From Dendrophyllia cribrosa (Eukaryota > Cnidaria > Anthozoa > Scleractinia > Dendrophylliidae): 64,000 nt of DNA. Shown here piece after piece: positions 13,001 to 21,622 of the stretch (position 1 is its first letter; every line of letters begins with the position of its first letter). Both the position numbers and the translations under genes were made by a program. The stretch spans positions 2,522,501-2,586,500 of the forward strand of contig JAJLRJ010000008.1 of the NCBI GenBank assembly GCA_024195265.1, read 5' to 3'. The notes beneath the pieces were generated by a model that had not been told where the DNA came from, ran no database searches, and saw only the letters and a list, made by a program, of their open reading frames with translations.

Positions 13001-16000
13001 ATCGGAAGTATTAAAATACCTAATCTTGAATGCTTTTAAAAAGTTGGTTACATTTAGGGCTTTTTTATGGATTCCGACCAAATTAACAAAAATAATTTAC
13101 GCATAACAAAACACAAAATTATCAACTATCGCTGAAATAAAACGTTACTCTTTGTGTATTTTTAGAACCACGGGCGACAACACCGAAACCCCCAACAAGC
13201 ACCACTGCTCCTCCACCTACCACTGCTAACCCGAGTACAACCTCCATACCAATAACTACAAACATACCGAGTACAACAACTAAAGCGTCAACTACAACCG
13301 GACAAAGTACTTCATCCAAACCGTCAACCACAGCTGGACCAAGTACAACATCCAAACCTTCAACCACAGCCGGACCAAGTACAACATCTAAACCTTCAAC
13401 CACAGCCGGACCAAGTACAACATCCAAACCTTCAACCACAGCCGAACCAAGTACAACATCTAAACCTTCAACCACAGCTGGACCAAGTACAACATCTAAA
13501 CCTTCAACCACAGCCGAACCAAGTACCACATCCAAACCTTCAACCACAGCCGGACCAAGTACAACATCCAAACCTTCAACCACAGCCGGACCAAGTACAA
13601 CATCCAAACCTTCAACCACAGTCGGACCAAGTACAACATCCAAACCTTCAACCACAGCCGGACCAAGTACAACATCCAAACCTTCAACCACAGCCGGACC
13701 AAGTACAACATCCAAACCTTCAACCACAGCCGGACCAAGTACAACATCCAAACCTTCAACCACAGCCGGACCAAGTACAACATCCAAACCTTCAACCACA
13801 GCCGGACCAAGTACAACATCCAAACCTTCAACCACAGCCGGACCAAGTACAACATCTAAACCGTCAACCACAGTCGGACCAAGTACCACATCTAAACCTT
13901 CAACCACAGCCGGACCAAGTACCACGTCGAACCCATTAACCACAGATGAACCAAATAGTACCACATTCAACCCTTCAACCACAGCCGGACCAAGTACAAC
14001 CATTCAATCATCCTCAACGTCTTCTGCGACTCCAACATCTATAGGTATGTCTAGATGTCTTTCTCCAAGCTTTTTCTATTAATATACATTTGTTTCTGAT
14101 TTTTAAACTTTTTGTTATAGTAAATGCCTGCTTGAAGGCACACAACGACAAGCGTGCCCTGCATGGAGCGAGTCCTCTAATGTGGGATGATACGCTAGTT
14201 CAACATGCACAGGTTTGGGCAGATCACATAGCTGCGACGGGAATAATTCAGCATGACCCAAATCTCGGTATTGAAGGAGAAAACATAGCCTGGTTTAAAG
14301 GACATGATGCTGCAGACTGTACGCACGCTTTGGCAGGATGGTAAGTTATTCGATGGATGTCTTCACCTTGTGTTTGACTCTCTACGTTTTTATTGATGCG
14401 TAATTATACTTGTTAAGTCATACAAGTTTCATTTTCTCAAACAAAGAGTAGTTCATGACCACTAAGGGCGTGTTTTTTAGGGACATATTCTGGCCATTCC
14501 AAAAACAGAATGCCTCTAAATATTGCACCTTTTACTCAGTCTCGTAAAATATGGACAGAAGTCGCTACTTTGACTATGTGTACCTGGAAAATTGTTGGTG
14601 TATGAGAATGTAAACAACATAAATCTGTTAGCGTATAGGTGGTTTGCAACCATTCCCTGAGGATTTAAAAGACAAAAGCCCAGCGGCCATGCTGGTGGAC
14701 GGAACAAAAGAAAGTAATAGATGCTAATGAGAGATCTTTTGTTTCGTACACCAACGTGACGTCAGGTAAAAACGTCCTATTCTGATTTCAGAATGACCAG
14801 AATATATATAAAAAAAAACGGGCCCTAAGTATGAAATGCAAACATATATGTTGCCTGATAAATGTAACAAATCAATTATCTTATTTCTGTGTTTAATGTT
14901 TTTATCATTCACCTCTGAAAATCCCCTTTGAGGACGTGGTGAATAAAGTATATGTATATATGTACTTACTAAATAAATAGATCAATTTGCACTTTGTACG
15001 TACTGTACTTTTCTTTAGTTATTAGGTTACGGTTTTCAATAGTAACAAATTTTTCAATTTGTTAAATTCCACAAGGTACGACAGGGAAGAGCCATTGTAT
15101 GATTATAACAACCCAGGATTTCATCCCGAAACCAGCCACTTTACACAGGTAAACGTTAAGGGGTATGTACTGTATGAGTCCATTATCCGGAACACACGAA
15201 GACGCCGTCTACTGTTACAGCTTTTATTTTCTTGAACGAAGGATTAAGGTTTTACAGAGAGTTTTCCGCCCGAAGCATCCTTTTTTAAACCTGAAACTGA
15301 CTGCACACTTTTCACATTCACAAACACGCCTTACAAACTAACAAAGAAACGGAATATTAATTAGAAAAGTTCATAGTCTCTTGTCTTGGAGGTCCTAATT
15401 ACGCGCCCACTGCGTGTCTTGATTTGTACATGTACATGTTCTGGTGACTTTTTTATGTGTTCGGATCAAAATTTACTAAAATTAAAGTGTGTTTCCTCAT
15501 ATTGTCCATCCTGCCTTCAGGATTAATTAGTAGAAACATGCCTTTTCGCCTGTTCGAGTAATTGCTCAACCCAATAGACAATATTCGCATTCTCGGTATT
15601 GAACTGGAACTAGCTTGCAATGGAGGCTCATGCGGGGGAATATCATTGAAAATATTTGCATGTGAAAAGAATGCCCCGCACGAGCCTCGTCTGCAAGCTA
15701 GTTCCAGTTCAATACCGAGAATACGAAAATCGTCGGTTCAGGGAGTCTGGGCGAGTAATTTCAAATCGGTCGAGCTCGTAGCGTGAGTACGAGTTGAAAT
15801 TTCAAGCACGATTACCCCTTAATGAAGGGTCTGAATGCGGTTTACTGTTTAGTGTTATTTACCCATAATTTTTAGTGTTTGCTGTTAAATTGGCCAAGAT
15901 TTTAATGTTTACTGTTTCCGGAGAAAATACTGTTAAGTGTTTGGAGGGTTTTTCGTGAAAAAAAAAAAACCACAGTCTTTAGCACTGTAAATACTTATCT

Positions 16001-19000
16001 GCTCGGTGGAAATCGCTAATAAAATCACTCAATCGCCATGCCTGAACTTTGAGCCTTTGCTCAAAGGGGCAGTAGTCTATTTTTTTCTACCCATACGCAA
16101 CAGTATTCTTAGAAACCTGGGGACCAATTTCGTAAATTCCTCCTTTCACATCACAACTAGAGATCAAAGAATCGACAACATTGAGAACAACAGGCACGTT
16201 ATATCTTAATTTTGATCTAAAAGAAAAAATCTCTCAGGCGCGTTCTTGGGATAACCCTATCCTAAAGCTGGACTAAAATGCTTTTAATTTTTTTTTTTTG
16301 TCGCCCTAGGGGTTCGTTCGCGCGCTTTGCGCTCGCACTCGCACGCGTTCGCTTCGCTCACGCTGGGCTAAAAATAAATCAGTCTGTAAACAGACTAGTC
16401 AACACTTTATTCCATACTCCCCAAACTCACGGAACTGCGATGGGCACAAAGATGAATGGCTGTTGACTTTGCAAACATCTTTTTGTCGACGGTTGAAACT
16501 GAGATAATAGGACTAAGCAATACAAAACCACTTGAGTGGAAAAGATACATTGACGTCTTATTCTCATTGTGGAATGTCGATAAAAAGGAGATTATAGAAG
16601 AGTTCATTGTCCTAGCAAACAGACACCACCCTACAATAAAATTCACGGCTGAAATATCAGACAAAGAAATAAACTTTCTGGATTCAACTGTCTTCAAATG
16701 CGAGAGATTAAATAAAGAAGCAATCCTCGATATCCGCACACACTTTAAACCGACAAGGACTTTCCAGTACACCGAATTCTCTTCCTGTTACCCACCAGGG
16801 ATCAGAAAAGGATTTATAAAAGGTGAAGCACTAAGACTTCTAAGAACTAACTCTTCAGCAAATCGTTCAACAAGAATATCAACAAATTCAAATACGGAGA
16901 GCTAGAGGCTACCCTCACAATACCGTTTTAAGAATTACATCTGAAGTCAAATTTAGTGAAAGGAAGTCAGCGCTACAACAGAGATACAAAATACAAAGAG
17001 AAAAAATCCTGCCTTCCCAATTCATTACAACGTACCACCCGACTGTGCCTAATGTTAAGAATATCATCATGAGCAAATGGCATTTAATTCAAAGTCGACC
17101 ACTGCTAAAAGAAATTTACAAAGATCATCTCATAATCTCTTACAAAAGGGGAAATCCCGAAGGGATAAACTGGTTAGATCAAAACTATGAGGTCACGATT
17201 TACATGAGTCGTGTTTGGCCCGTCAACACTTTATTCCGTGCTTGGTATTAATCGGAAATATTAGTTAGTCTTCGGAAATCTTCGGAAAATGATCGGAAAC
17301 GTTCGAACGACCTTCGGGCAACTTTCCAAAATTTTTTGGAGCCGTTTTCGTTTCTTCACTGGATGAAATTTACTGGTACATTGATTTTTTTTTTTACTGT
17401 TAGTGTTGAAACGCCTTAAATTTAACTGTTTTATGTTACATATCAGCCCAAAAATTAAATGTTAAGTGTTATCGAGGTACCCCTATTCAGACCCTCCTTG
17501 ATTGTACGATACCAAGATCGATTACTAATTTATCGTATCAATAACAAAATTCGAGATTAAAAAGTCTATGTGGACCTTTTTTGTACTCAAACGATCAAGG
17601 ATACTTTATCAGTTTGCAACCTGGAGGGAAACAGAAGAAAAGAACCCATTTATGAGTGCACATGATTGATTAATTGGCATAGGTGTTCAATTATAGCTAT
17701 CCAATTAGAAAAACCTTCTAATTGGAAAGCTGTAATTGGGTACTCACGTGACCGCGCGCCTGAATTAGTAATAATATACATGCAAAAATTTCTGCATTCT
17801 GATTGGCTGAGAGAATGTCAATTAATCCCAAACAGTGCAGAAAGTTGAAATTGAGTGCAAAAAGGTGAAATTGAGTGCAAAAAGTTGAAATTAAAATGAT
17901 TGACAGTTAGGATAGCTGAACAGATTTCGAGCCATGCAGAAACAAAATGTCGGACACAAATTAAACAAGATTTAAACAGTATAACGGAATTTTAATAGAA
18001 AGTCTTGAAAGAAAACTGATTCAAAATACAAAAACAGACAAAAGTTCTAATTACTGATAAATTCTAGGAGATTTGAGAAAAAAAGGACACGTGTACAAGT
18101 CAACAAAGAAAATGAAGCGGAGAATCAATGAGGCGCCTACGAAAACCCGTGATGAATTTTATGCTGGAGTTAAAACAAATGCTAACCTAAGAATCTAATT
18201 AAACAATATTATTACAATAAACAATAACTGTTTACGTTTAAAATAGAAAGAATAAACTGTTCAAGTATCGGGAGTTAAGGAGCTTCCAAAGTGGATTAAA
18301 GGCCTTTAGCTTAAAAGAAATGTCCACCCATTACAACAAGAAAGCAAAAAGGCGCCATAAAAGCGTCTAAATCTAACCTCGGTAATTTCCTGTGGAGCAA
18401 ATGAACTCAGACCTGTGATTAAACATTCTCCTGTGCTGACAAAAAACCGTTTGGAAGCTTTCACCTCGTTGTTTTAGCTTTCAAAGTCGTCAAGAGCGTT
18501 GAAGACTTTTCCGATCCCGGCGGCGTAAATAACTGAATAAACAAAACGGCGGCAGCGTACGTCAAAACCTTTCAACAATACCAGCCTGCGGATAAGAGCA
18601 AAACCATGGCCGGACGTCTATGTTTTGCTTCGTTCTTTTACAAAGTTTCTAACAGTGGCTAAGAAAGACGAAAAACTTGTGATGCAGTTCTTGTAGAGAG
18701 TGCATGAATATTCACGCATGAATTCACCTGTCAAAATTTCGACCAATCTGAAGTGGAGTAATCGAAGCGTGGCAAAGTGTATTTTTGTAACAAAAACAAT
18801 CGCAGCGTGACAGAAATTTTTGCATGTATATTATTAACAAGTAATCACATGATTATTCTCGTGCAATTTGGAATAAATGAGCACTCGTAAATTTTTCAAA
18901 GACTACAAATTGCAATTTGTAGTCTTTGAAAAATTTACTCGTGCTCATTTATTCCAAATCGCACTCGAAATCATGTGATTACCTAGAAATAGTCGCACGG

Positions 19001-19223
19001 ATGACCAATCATAATCGATAATTTTGCTATTGATACAATTAACAGAATAAAATTTCTAATATTTATCCAGGTAGTTTGGAAATCTACCACTGATGTAGGG
19101 GTTGCTCAAGCGTCCACAGGATCAGGTCTTTTAAAACAGACCTATATTGTCGCTCGTTATCTTCCTGCTGGGAATGTCAAAGGATCATTTAAAGATAATG
19201 TTGGAGATAAACTATCCAAGTAA
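902..19223 (+). CDS. Gene A: secreted ShK(x3)-mucin-CAP protein, 8 exons
   Basis: Exons are 902/923-1028, 1488-1622, 2302-2412, 3589-3717, 13166-14044, 14121-14340, 15076-15148 and 19071-19223. From the ATG at 923 they give 1806 nt, a 601-residue protein; the in-frame ATG at 902 adds seven residues. Domain order is signal peptide, short propeptide ending in Lys-Arg, three six-cysteine ShKT motifs, a long Thr/Ser/Pro repeat probably O-glycosylated (inference), and a CAP domain. The CAP tetrad is present: His after IIQ, Glu in GENI, Glu in REEP and His in SHFTQ. CAP signature 2 reads [11 protein letters not shown], with Ala where many secreted CAP proteins have Cys, as in the GAPR-1 branch. The first five introns are phase 1, then 2 and 0, as in genes B and C. 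Intron 4 (9.4 kb) hosts an antisense Gypsy element. The role is probably an extracellular, mucus- or venom-type secreted protein; target unknown. The join of the ShK and CAP halves rests on phase and on the paralogues. Confidence 0.82.
1488..1622 (+). CDS. Gene A exon 2: ShKT domain 1
   Basis: Six cysteines with the ShKT pattern, opening [10 protein letters not shown], then WRSLGYC in the middle and CKATCGFC at the end. Acceptor TTCTCAG| and donor G|GTAAAT give a phase 1-1 exon. It is hidden from ATG-based ORF calling because the reading frame has no upstream start. Confidence 0.88.
1845..2079 (+). repeat. LINE 3' tail ending in (GTT)n
   Basis: A block ending ACGAATAAACGTTGTTGTTG with a (TTG)n tail. 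A second copy of the same block lies at 45222-45495 inside gene C, same strand. An AATAAA signal followed by a short tandem tail is the usual 3' end of CR1/L2/RTE-type retrotransposons. No coding sequence is attached, so these look like strongly 5'-truncated copies. Confidence 0.55.
2302..2412 (+). CDS. Gene A exon 3: ShKT domain 2
   Basis: Acceptor TTAACTTACAG| leads into a Cys-rich frame that runs [17 protein letters not shown] and ends CPATCRLC, giving six cysteines. Donor G|GTACGT. Phase 1 on both sides, so the exon can be gained or lost without changing frame. Confidence 0.88.
3116..3396 (-). mobile_element. MITE, divergent copy of the 19604-19885 family
   Basis: Inverted ends (TTTTCAAGTGAGTATCG and its near complement AATACTCAAGTGAAAA) flank a core with repeated CCAATCA motifs and a GCGCGGGAAAACGCGTGCG segment. 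The same core occurs at 19604-19885 and in both arms of the large inverted duplication. It is noncoding; any ORFs across it are accidental. Confidence 0.6.
3589..3717 (+). CDS. Gene A exon 4: ShKT domain 3
   Basis: Acceptor TTTCTCATAG| and donor C|GTAAGT bound a phase 1-1 exon. The frame opens [11 protein letters not shown], continues WTASGYC and ends CQTSCGFC: six cysteines in ShKT spacing. It is the last exon before the 9.4-kb intron that holds the Gypsy element. Confidence 0.88.
3718..5965. other. Intron 4 of gene A, left part
   Basis: No exon found. It holds a (TACA)n tract at about 5484-5500, whose complement reads AAATAAAG followed by (TATG)n and resembles a LINE 3' tail on the minus strand. 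There is also an (AAT)n run near 5695-5718 and a pure C run of about 20 bases near 5858-5877. The ORF at 5153-5500 has no recognisable motif. Confidence 0.5.
5966..5969. repeat. Gypsy target-site duplication, left copy
   Basis: CCTA directly before the LTR, repeated at 12981-12984 directly after the other LTR. A 4-bp duplication fits Gypsy-type integration. Confidence 0.7.
5970..6131 (-). repeat. 3' LTR of the Gypsy element (162 bp)
   Basis: Starts TGTTAGGGG and ends CCCCTACA as read on the plus strand, so both termini are TG...CA with short inverted ends. It matches the LTR at 12819-12980 at 161 of 162 positions by eye; the difference is T versus C in CTTCTCTTCGG. Confidence 0.93.
6134..6143 (-). 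other. Polypurine tract
   Basis: On the minus strand AGAGGGGGAG lies two bases before the 3' LTR, the expected position of the plus-strand primer. Confidence 0.75.
6473..6994 (-). CDS. Gypsy Pol C-terminal tail fragment
   Basis: A 173-codon frame. The first half is acidic; then comes a basic [11 protein letters not shown] segment, followed by a Tyr/Pro-rich end. It follows the integrase in the element but in a different frame, so the link is broken between about 6994 and 7103. Such tails after the GPF/Y region are common in invertebrate Gypsy elements; no separate enzyme or membrane domain is visible, so I do not call it an envelope. Confidence 0.6.
   Translation of the reverse strand: MVVTVGMKWGFPGLSPNELEMLQFSTPLAETDIQEQEPIDGTQEELLPDDTEDLLEHDEDTPVAEDCSPSHSETTEDEQEPVGPRSYPVRNRRPPNILCYDHLGNPSYHPNSTLSTQATTASVSAYSPWMSTVPSGTLALSNFWVTPYYVPVYLASVPFVPPNIYQYVPPMAV
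7093..8145 (-). CDS. Gypsy integrase
   Basis: The frame opens just after an in-frame TAA (8146-8148) that separates it from the preceding part of Pol. It contains an HQEMGHLG zinc-binding start and then the DDE core: Asp in SIDFLHLEP, Asp in [10 protein letters not shown] and Glu in [16 protein letters not shown]-like stretch, [11 protein letters not shown], follows near the C-terminus. All three catalytic acids are present. It would normally be cut from the Gag-Pol polyprotein and insert the cDNA into the genome. The TAA looks like a nonsense change, since homology continues across it. Confidence 0.88.
   Translation of the reverse strand, partial: EFHTIVFKELHQEMGHLGAPRVVQLARERFYWPNMEDDITHFVTKVCPCLKQRQPNLSTRASLHSVTTSYPFELVSIDFLHLEPSSGGYEYILVIIDHFTRFTQAYATKNKSATTAADRLFNDFVLRFGFPAKILHDQGREFENKLFHRLEKLSGVTRLRTTPYHPQGNGKVERFNRTLLHMLRTLPESKKHKWKDSLNKVVHAYNSTRNDATGFSPFYLLFGRSPRLPVDLMFGLSREETGMNHSEYTDKWKVAMKEAYELARQNICKSAGEGKKLYDRKVRFSKLQPGDRVLVRNLSERGGPGKLRSHWEQAVHIIVEQKSDLPVYEVTPEGRKGKSRTQSQKSSVAL
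8146..8634 (-). CDS. Gypsy Pol fragment between RNase H and integrase
   Basis: This frame continues Pol after a frame change in a C run near 8563 and ends at TAA (8146-8148). It carries the linker between RNase H and integrase; the sequence before about 8570 in this frame is not part of the protein. It holds no catalytic motif of its own. Confidence 0.7.
   Translation of the reverse strand: MGVRARRLLICHQVQTWTRQQGCFSPPRLPMDIDSYMKLCTVNVSEGDIKACCAALRAYGQGETIWVSAVSDDSSLLNMEEVSLGSSVHTISKNSVINAQKQDQVIGRVLTFLKTGKWRKSWELRRELPATKVLLRQRRKLYCDKDGLLFRRSGPYSQLVLP
8523..11198 (-). CDS. Gypsy Pol: MYND finger, protease, RT, RNase H
   Basis: The frame is open from the frameshift site at 11198-11204. It first encodes a MYND-type finger (11016-11138), then an aspartic protease with DTGAQVS near 10847. 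The reverse transcriptase follows, with YIDDIIVFS (YxDD box) at about 9390-9410, then RNase H with [10 protein letters not shown] near 8915 and a DNNPLTY box. Upstream in this frame a TAG at about 11212 closes it, so expression needs the -1 shift from gag. The frame is lost near 8563 in a run of Cs at the RNase H-integrase junction. All core catalytic motifs of protease, RT and RNase H are readable. Confidence 0.9.
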   Translation of the reverse strand, partial: REEAASAGQGVVGANSSHHVCKFCGSKEGTSSFKQCSSCKAVRYCSRKCQEKHWRQHKTLCQAISTLEERKYREDRGKTGVFVSHLSPQEHAQVVRLVGRKCTVKCLLNGVETDVLWDTGAQVSIISRSWLKRCLPGCDIRDMTELLGMDGLDLKAANGTDLPYEGWVELTFNLIEDNSDHTVKVPFLVAKDSLDMPIVGFNVIEELTKYFEGDTLAGVHGSLVDVLTSSLTGADRVNVEALVQLIKSEPVKELAIVKSRKQDTVIPRRQSVVVSCRAAVGPVSKIPVLFELDPNQSWPSGLEIPGTQVTVAGGSTCRVNIRVDNPTKHDITLKGRTILGHLQQVKSVTPLEVKLKEELSASVNVVESQIADTPEPRTNQGIDMNCEEQPCSYIPDIDTEELTEEQRLIVRKMLLEEAESFSKTDDDVGRAEELQVDINLTDSVPVQRKYTSIPRPLYAEVKQYVEDLLNRGWIQKSRSAYSSPVVCVRKKDGTLRLCIDYRQLNSKTVRDSHPLPRMQDALESLGGNQWFSLLDQGKAYHQGFVSPESRHKTAFATPWGLYEWVRLPMGLKNAPGEFQRFMEHCLDGLRDDICIPYIDDIIVFSQTFEEHVDHIRKVLRRLREHGVKLKPKKCRLFKREVNYLGQIVSAEGYRLDPSNVEAVRTLKDSKPSTVGEVRKLLGLVGYYRRYIQNFAKIAHPLFQLLTSEDVTRTYKNKQHHGSVPSSQPVIWMEQHQKAVETLLDHLVAPPILGYPDFSKPFVLHTDASQEGLGAVLYQKQDAKMRVIGYGSRSLTKAEKNYNLHSGKLDFLALKWAVYEHFRDYLYHAPDFTVYTDNNPLTYVLTTAKLNATGHRWVSELADFSFAIKYRPGHANKDAFPPQDCQWILILT
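11016..11138 (-). other. MYND-type zinc finger at the start of Pol
   Basis: Forty-one residues fit C-x2-C-x11-C-x2-C-x5-C-x3-C-x7-H-x3-C exactly: CKFC, CSSC, then RYCSRKC, HWRQ and HKTLC. It is in frame with the protease downstream and lies after the frameshift site, so it belongs to Pol rather than Gag. MYND fingers normally bind proline-rich partners in chromatin regulators; a role in this element is unknown. Confidence 0.8.
11165..11917 (-). CDS. Gypsy Gag, C-terminal part with CCHC knuckle
   Basis: Contains the capsid end and then a nucleocapsid with [14 protein letters not shown], a C-x2-C-x4-H-x4-C zinc knuckle, preceded by an extra CSSC...CDHC cluster. It ends at TAG (11165-11167). 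It is in a different frame from the N-terminal part (11901-12497); homology suggests one extra base in an A run near 11915. Confidence 0.85.
   Translation of the reverse strand: MKAHFKQKSATELYQELSVLRQEANESPQGFLVRALNLKQQIIFVSNATDDSIKYEPSLVQALFLHVVETGLQDESVRAKLRPLLEVASVTDEQLMERVNRIMSAETEHQNKMGVAGRKGARVNQVETASPLSNQTQSSSSPPPQAESSKSQKKEPKPNTLVTALEAVQSNLVSLKESFDRVSAPVERSPFRHYASGNWSQFQRRQCSSCRTAGADNCDHCFKCGSTDHFARGCRRVSGNGRRLHQRDRV
11198..11204 (-). promoter_or_regulatory. Programmed -1 frameshift heptamer GGGAAAC
   Basis: On the minus strand gag reads TCG GGA AAC, so G GGA AAC sits in the exact 0-frame phase for a -1 slip. The -1 frame is open into Pol from here, while gag stops at 11165. A GCTG-CAT-CAGC mini-hairpin starts about ten bases downstream. 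Confidence 0.7.
11901..12497 (-). CDS. Gypsy Gag, N-terminal part
   Basis: I choose the ATG at 12497 ([11 protein letters not shown]); the frame stays open upstream to 12575 but into leader sequence. The protein is Glu/Lys-rich, with coiled-coil-like character at its start, and runs into capsid-like sequence before the frame is lost near 11915. It would form the particle shell together with the fragment at 11165-11917. Confidence 0.75.
   Translation of the reverse strand: MATESEIEELQLELEAKVCGLDVDALGQLAEHLTLEKGKLGRLQLSKRIREKIELDVSEADDKKTFLVGLLAFVKGKPPPLEDDTTGTKVKVEPPTPTEKAAEKAQGEETKVNVDVSKVLRREFKIHGVVAGDNFKDGLSFVSLARQIESGTKAGYKESEIVEAVIRVVSPSLQLRSYLEMIQDLPLSRLRQNYESSF
12799..12816 (-). other. 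Primer-binding site
   Basis: Two bases inside the 5' LTR the minus strand reads TGGCGACCCTGCCAGGAC, starting with the TGG that pairs with a tRNA CCA end. It resembles the complement of a tRNA-Arg 3' end, but that assignment is from memory and uncertain. Confidence 0.65.
12819..12980 (-). repeat. 5' LTR of the Gypsy element (162 bp)
   Basis: Same length and termini as 5970-6131 with one substitution. It is followed by the CCTA target duplication at 12981-12984. At 162 bp the LTR is very short for Gypsy. Confidence 0.93.
13166..14044 (+). CDS. Gene A exon 5: Thr/Ser/Pro-rich mucin-like exon
   Basis: Acceptor TGTATTTTTAG| opens a frame [19 protein letters not shown] that leads into a 12-residue repeat [12 protein letters not shown], with about 17 near-identical copies plus degenerate ones at both ends. 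Donor ATA G|GTATGT; phase 1-1. Every copy is 36 bp, so length changes keep frame. The position between ShK and CAP corresponds to the 39-bp and 24-bp linker exons of genes B and C. The Thr/Ser density suggests O-glycosylation (inference). The long minus-strand ORF over this region is a shadow of the repeat. Confidence 0.82.
13309..13920 (+). repeat. 36-bp coding minisatellite, ~17 copies
   Basis: Unit AAACCTTCAACCACAGCCGG followed by ACCAAGTACAACATCC. Copies differ mainly by GCC/GTC/GCT, GGA/GAA and TCC/TCT. It has no unique spacers, so it is not a CRISPR array. It is likely to vary in copy number between individuals. Confidence 0.9.
14121..14340 (+). CDS. Gene A exon 6: CAP domain, first part
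   Basis: Acceptor TTTTTGTTATAG|, then [19 protein letters not shown], the typical first CAP helix, through the tetrad His and the GENI Glu to ALAG-W. Donor GGATG|GTAAGT splits the Trp codon (phase 2), exactly as in genes B and C. Confidence 0.9.
15076..15148 (+). CDS. Gene A exon 7: CAP domain, middle part
   Basis: Acceptor CCACAAG| and donor CAG|GTAAAC. The exon encodes [15 protein letters not shown] and ends SHFTQ, providing the second tetrad Glu and the CAP signature 1 His. At 73 bp it is 18 bp shorter than the matching exons of B and C (91 bp each). Confidence 0.88.
15581..15730. repeat. Fold-back (hairpin) element
   Basis: Arms ATTCTCGGTATTGAACTGGA and its complement near the other end pair over about 55 bp around a loop near 15650. 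Probably a small fold-back MITE in the last part of gene A. Confidence 0.65.
15826..17495. mobile_element. Region bounded by AGGGTCTGAAT inverted ends
   Basis: AGGGTCTGAAT (15826-15836) is matched by ATTCAGACCCT (17485-17495). Both ends carry runs of short AGTGTT/ACTGTTA-like repeats inward. The Penelope-like fragment lies inside. The 11-bp match may be chance, so the boundaries are tentative. Confidence 0.4.
16374..17230 (+). pseudogene. Penelope-like reverse transcriptase fragment
   Basis: The frame starts in [17 protein letters not shown] and passes [10 protein letters not shown]. It is then interrupted by a short duplication (ATGA/ATGG) near 16450, and continues as [16 protein letters not shown], then KRYID-LF in place of the usual YxDD box. 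Family-typical segments [31 protein letters not shown] and [10 protein letters not shown] follow. The frame is broken again near 16905. No GIY-YIG endonuclease domain is visible. This is a decayed, truncated copy in the last intron of gene A. Confidence 0.8.
17769..18836. mobile_element. Nonautonomous element with 26-bp perfect inverted ends
   Basis: TAATAATATACATGCAAAAA (start of the left end, 17769-17794) is perfectly complementary to 18811-18836. The 1.07 kb between has no transposase-like ORF. A 142-bp palindrome begins five bases outside the right end. Confidence 0.6.
18841..18982. repeat. 142-bp near-perfect palindrome
   Basis: Runs from GTAATCACATGAT to ATCATGTGATTAC, centred at about 18911 on AAATTGCAATTT with almost no loop. 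Likely a fold-back MITE; it would extrude a cruciform. Confidence 0.75.
19071..19223 (+). CDS. Gene A exon 8: CAP domain end and stop
   Basis: Acceptor TTTATCCAG| in phase 0, then [14 protein letters not shown] (CAP signature 1 continued), [11 protein letters not shown] (CAP signature 2) and stop TAA at 19221-19223. The Cys of the classical signature 2 is Ala here. Confidence 0.9.
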   Translation, partial: VVWKSTTDVGVAQASTGSGLLKQTYIVARYLPAGNVKGSFKDNVGDKLSK

Positions 19224-19467
19224 AGGTGATAATTATGTTATTGTCTGGAACTCCCTGTCAGAATCTATTTTTTTCAGAGCCGCGAGATGTAATGCAATTT
19301 AAGAGCCTGATTTCTAATTCATTTTAATAAAAATAGTGTAAGTTAAAGGTAATAATTATTTTATGGTCTATGTTCATTCATAACTAAAACTCCTGCCAGA
19401 ATCTATTTTTTCACAGGCGCAAGATGTAATGCGATTTAAGAGCCTGATTTGTAATTCATTTTAGCAT
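19222..19467 (+). repeat. Tandemly duplicated 3'-UTR segment of gene A
   Basis: Two units of about 120 bp. Both contain CAGAATCTATTTTTT, AGATGTAATGC and TTTAAGAGCCTGATTT. The first carries AATAAA at 19326-19331; the second has TTTAGCATAG there and has lost the signal. Confidence 0.7.
19326..19331 (+). terminator. Poly(A) signal of gene A
   Basis: AATAAA 103 bases after the stop codon. It is the first canonical signal downstream. Confidence 0.6.
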
Positions 19468-19532
19468 AGTTTCTGAACGCCCGCCAAATATCCTCATGTA
19501 GAGGAACGGCTGCACCGGAAATTAATTAATTA

Positions 19533-19573
<41 letters not shown>

Positions 19574-19603
19574 AAGAAAAACAAAAATTGGCTACATCTA
19601 CTA

Positions 19604-19885
19604 GAGCAGTTTTCAATTGAGTGTGGTAAAACCAAAACCAAAGTAATTACTCTGACCAATCATAGCAGTCGTAAACAATCCATGAACCAATCATAGCTCG
19701 AAGCAATTACATGTCGGCGACGCCAAGCGCGGGAAAACGCGTGCGAGCAAGTCACGATTGGTTTTGGTTTTACTTCTGATTTGTCGAGAAAGTGGGGCGA
19801 GATTTTTTAGCCAATCACAATGCGTAGCAATGGAAAAACCCAAGCAATTGTGTAATTACTTTTCACACTCAATTGAAAACTGCTC
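19604..19885. mobile_element. 282-bp MITE with GAGCAGTTTTCAATTGAG ends
   Basis: Terminal inverted repeats GAGCAGTTTTCAATTGAG and CTCAATTGAAAACTGCTC are flanked by TA on both sides, as for Tc1/mariner-type elements. The core has many CCAATCA boxes and no coding sequence. Related copies lie at 3116-3396, about 34640-34885 and 53330-53570. Confidence 0.75.
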
Positions 19886-21622
19886 TAAATACCTTGTATT
19901 CTTCATTTTGTGGTAATTGGTTTGTCGTGATTTACTGATTCGTAACAAATAACTAAATGGGTAACAGCTGGCGACTAATTGTGAACAAGCTTTCTCAACT
20001 TGGGTTGTCTGTGTGCGTTAACGTTATCAGGAAGCTCAAATTTTTAATGACAAGTTTTGACAAATTCCAGCGAACGGATTTTGGGGCATTTTTAGTAAGT
20101 TGCTAAGTGCTCCAGTTCCCTTTGAATGCATTGGTGTCAGAAACATTCTCTTGCGTTTTTTGACGTTAAAACGTAGTTTGACTAGATTATAAATGCCTGA
20201 CTACTTGGTCAAGTGACTAAATATGAAAAAAAGGTTAAAACATATATTAATACGTAATACTTTTTTGCAGATCGCAAAGACGAATGTAAAAGGTCACCAT
20301 ATTTCATCTGTCTTTCTTTTTCTTTCATGTCCTGATTTGCGTATTATTGTAGAGTCGGGTATAAAATTAAAAAAAAGTAAATAAAGTGAAGAAATTACAA
20401 AGAGGCTGTGAATTTACTTGGTCTGAATCGATCTTCAGTAGGTAATTGTAGACTCCAAAAGTCCACACCTGTAAGTCCTGTATTAAGAAGAAGAAAGGAA
20501 AAGGAAGGAAGAAAGGAAGGAAGGAATAGGTCAGTTCGATACTTAAGTATTCTAAATTTCGTTTTCACTGTATTTTTCATTAACCCACTATATAATAAAA
20601 CTTCTGGATCCGATTCACGACCATCAGGTACGAACGCGACAGTTGAGGTTTGGCTATTCTTCAAGCCCAGGTAAAGACAAAGAGCTAGCCTACAGGGGAG
20701 TATGGGTTAGGGTTGATAAAGTGTTGGTCTGATGGCTACATAGACAAAACCTCCAAACACAGTGTGAACTAGTTTCTTTATTTCAGCAAGCCATTGTAAG
20801 GTAACAACAATAGTCATCTCTCGTATTTCACATTTTTTTTCTCTTAGATACAGTGTCAAAAAATCGTGGCGCATGAACTCAAATCCGTAAGAACAAACAA
20901 ACGTTGGTAAAGAATAAAACATTTTTAACTGTTTGACATTTCGTTCGTCCCGATTACCTGCCTTACGTTTTCTCCCAATACTCAGAGATCACTTACAAAA
21001 AACACTAAGGTTAGTTGAAAATAGCATCAGAGTACAAAGAGACGACGAACCTTTACCTTTAACCGCTCTTAACAAATGTCATACTTATATCTAGCACAGA
21101 CTAACGCAAATATTAACAAGAAAAAATGAATACAGCTGTATGCAAGGGTTACTCGTTCACTCTATTCCTGACATCTTAGTCGGACAGGGAAATGAAATAC
21201 TGCAAGAGATAAAAAAAGATATAATTATTAAACACCACTCTCCAAGACATATAATAAGCAATGACCTGAGTGGCGTGTGTTTAGTGTTGCTCGTGATAAT
21301 AATGAAGGTTATTAAAGATGCATCATACATACTCTCGATGATTTTACATCAGTTAACTGAAATTCTAAATCTATAAAAAATCTAAAAATTGATAAAAGCT
21401 ATACAAAATATAAAAGTGAATAATGAAGAGGATAAAAGCTTATCTTGAATAAAACTTGTGTTAGTCTGAGACTAATAGTTAAAACTGTGCATGCATCTAC
21501 ATTGGGGAACAGGAGTAGCTGGAGAAGTGGTTGTCTATTTTCTTTCGGGCTCGGAAATCCGTGTTCTGAAGTCCGGGTATTTTTTTGATGTTATTGGGCA
21601 AACTACTTCGATTCCGTTCTTA
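19886..21622. other. Intergenic stretch between genes A and B
   Basis: No supported gene. It holds a purine-rich (GGAA)n-like tract near 20490-20530 and ordinary AT-rich DNA. The ORFs at 20395-20674 and 21140-21376 have no motifs and are not called. Confidence 0.5.

Noticed and set aside
13309..13920. CRISPR-like regular repeats
   Set aside because: Units are contiguous with no unique spacers, lie in a eukaryotic coding exon and stay in frame.
13122..14003. Long minus-strand ORF rich in Val/Leu repeats
   Set aside because: It is the antisense of the 36-bp Thr/Ser/Pro coding repeat. The plus frame has matching acceptor and donor in the right phase and fits the paralogues.
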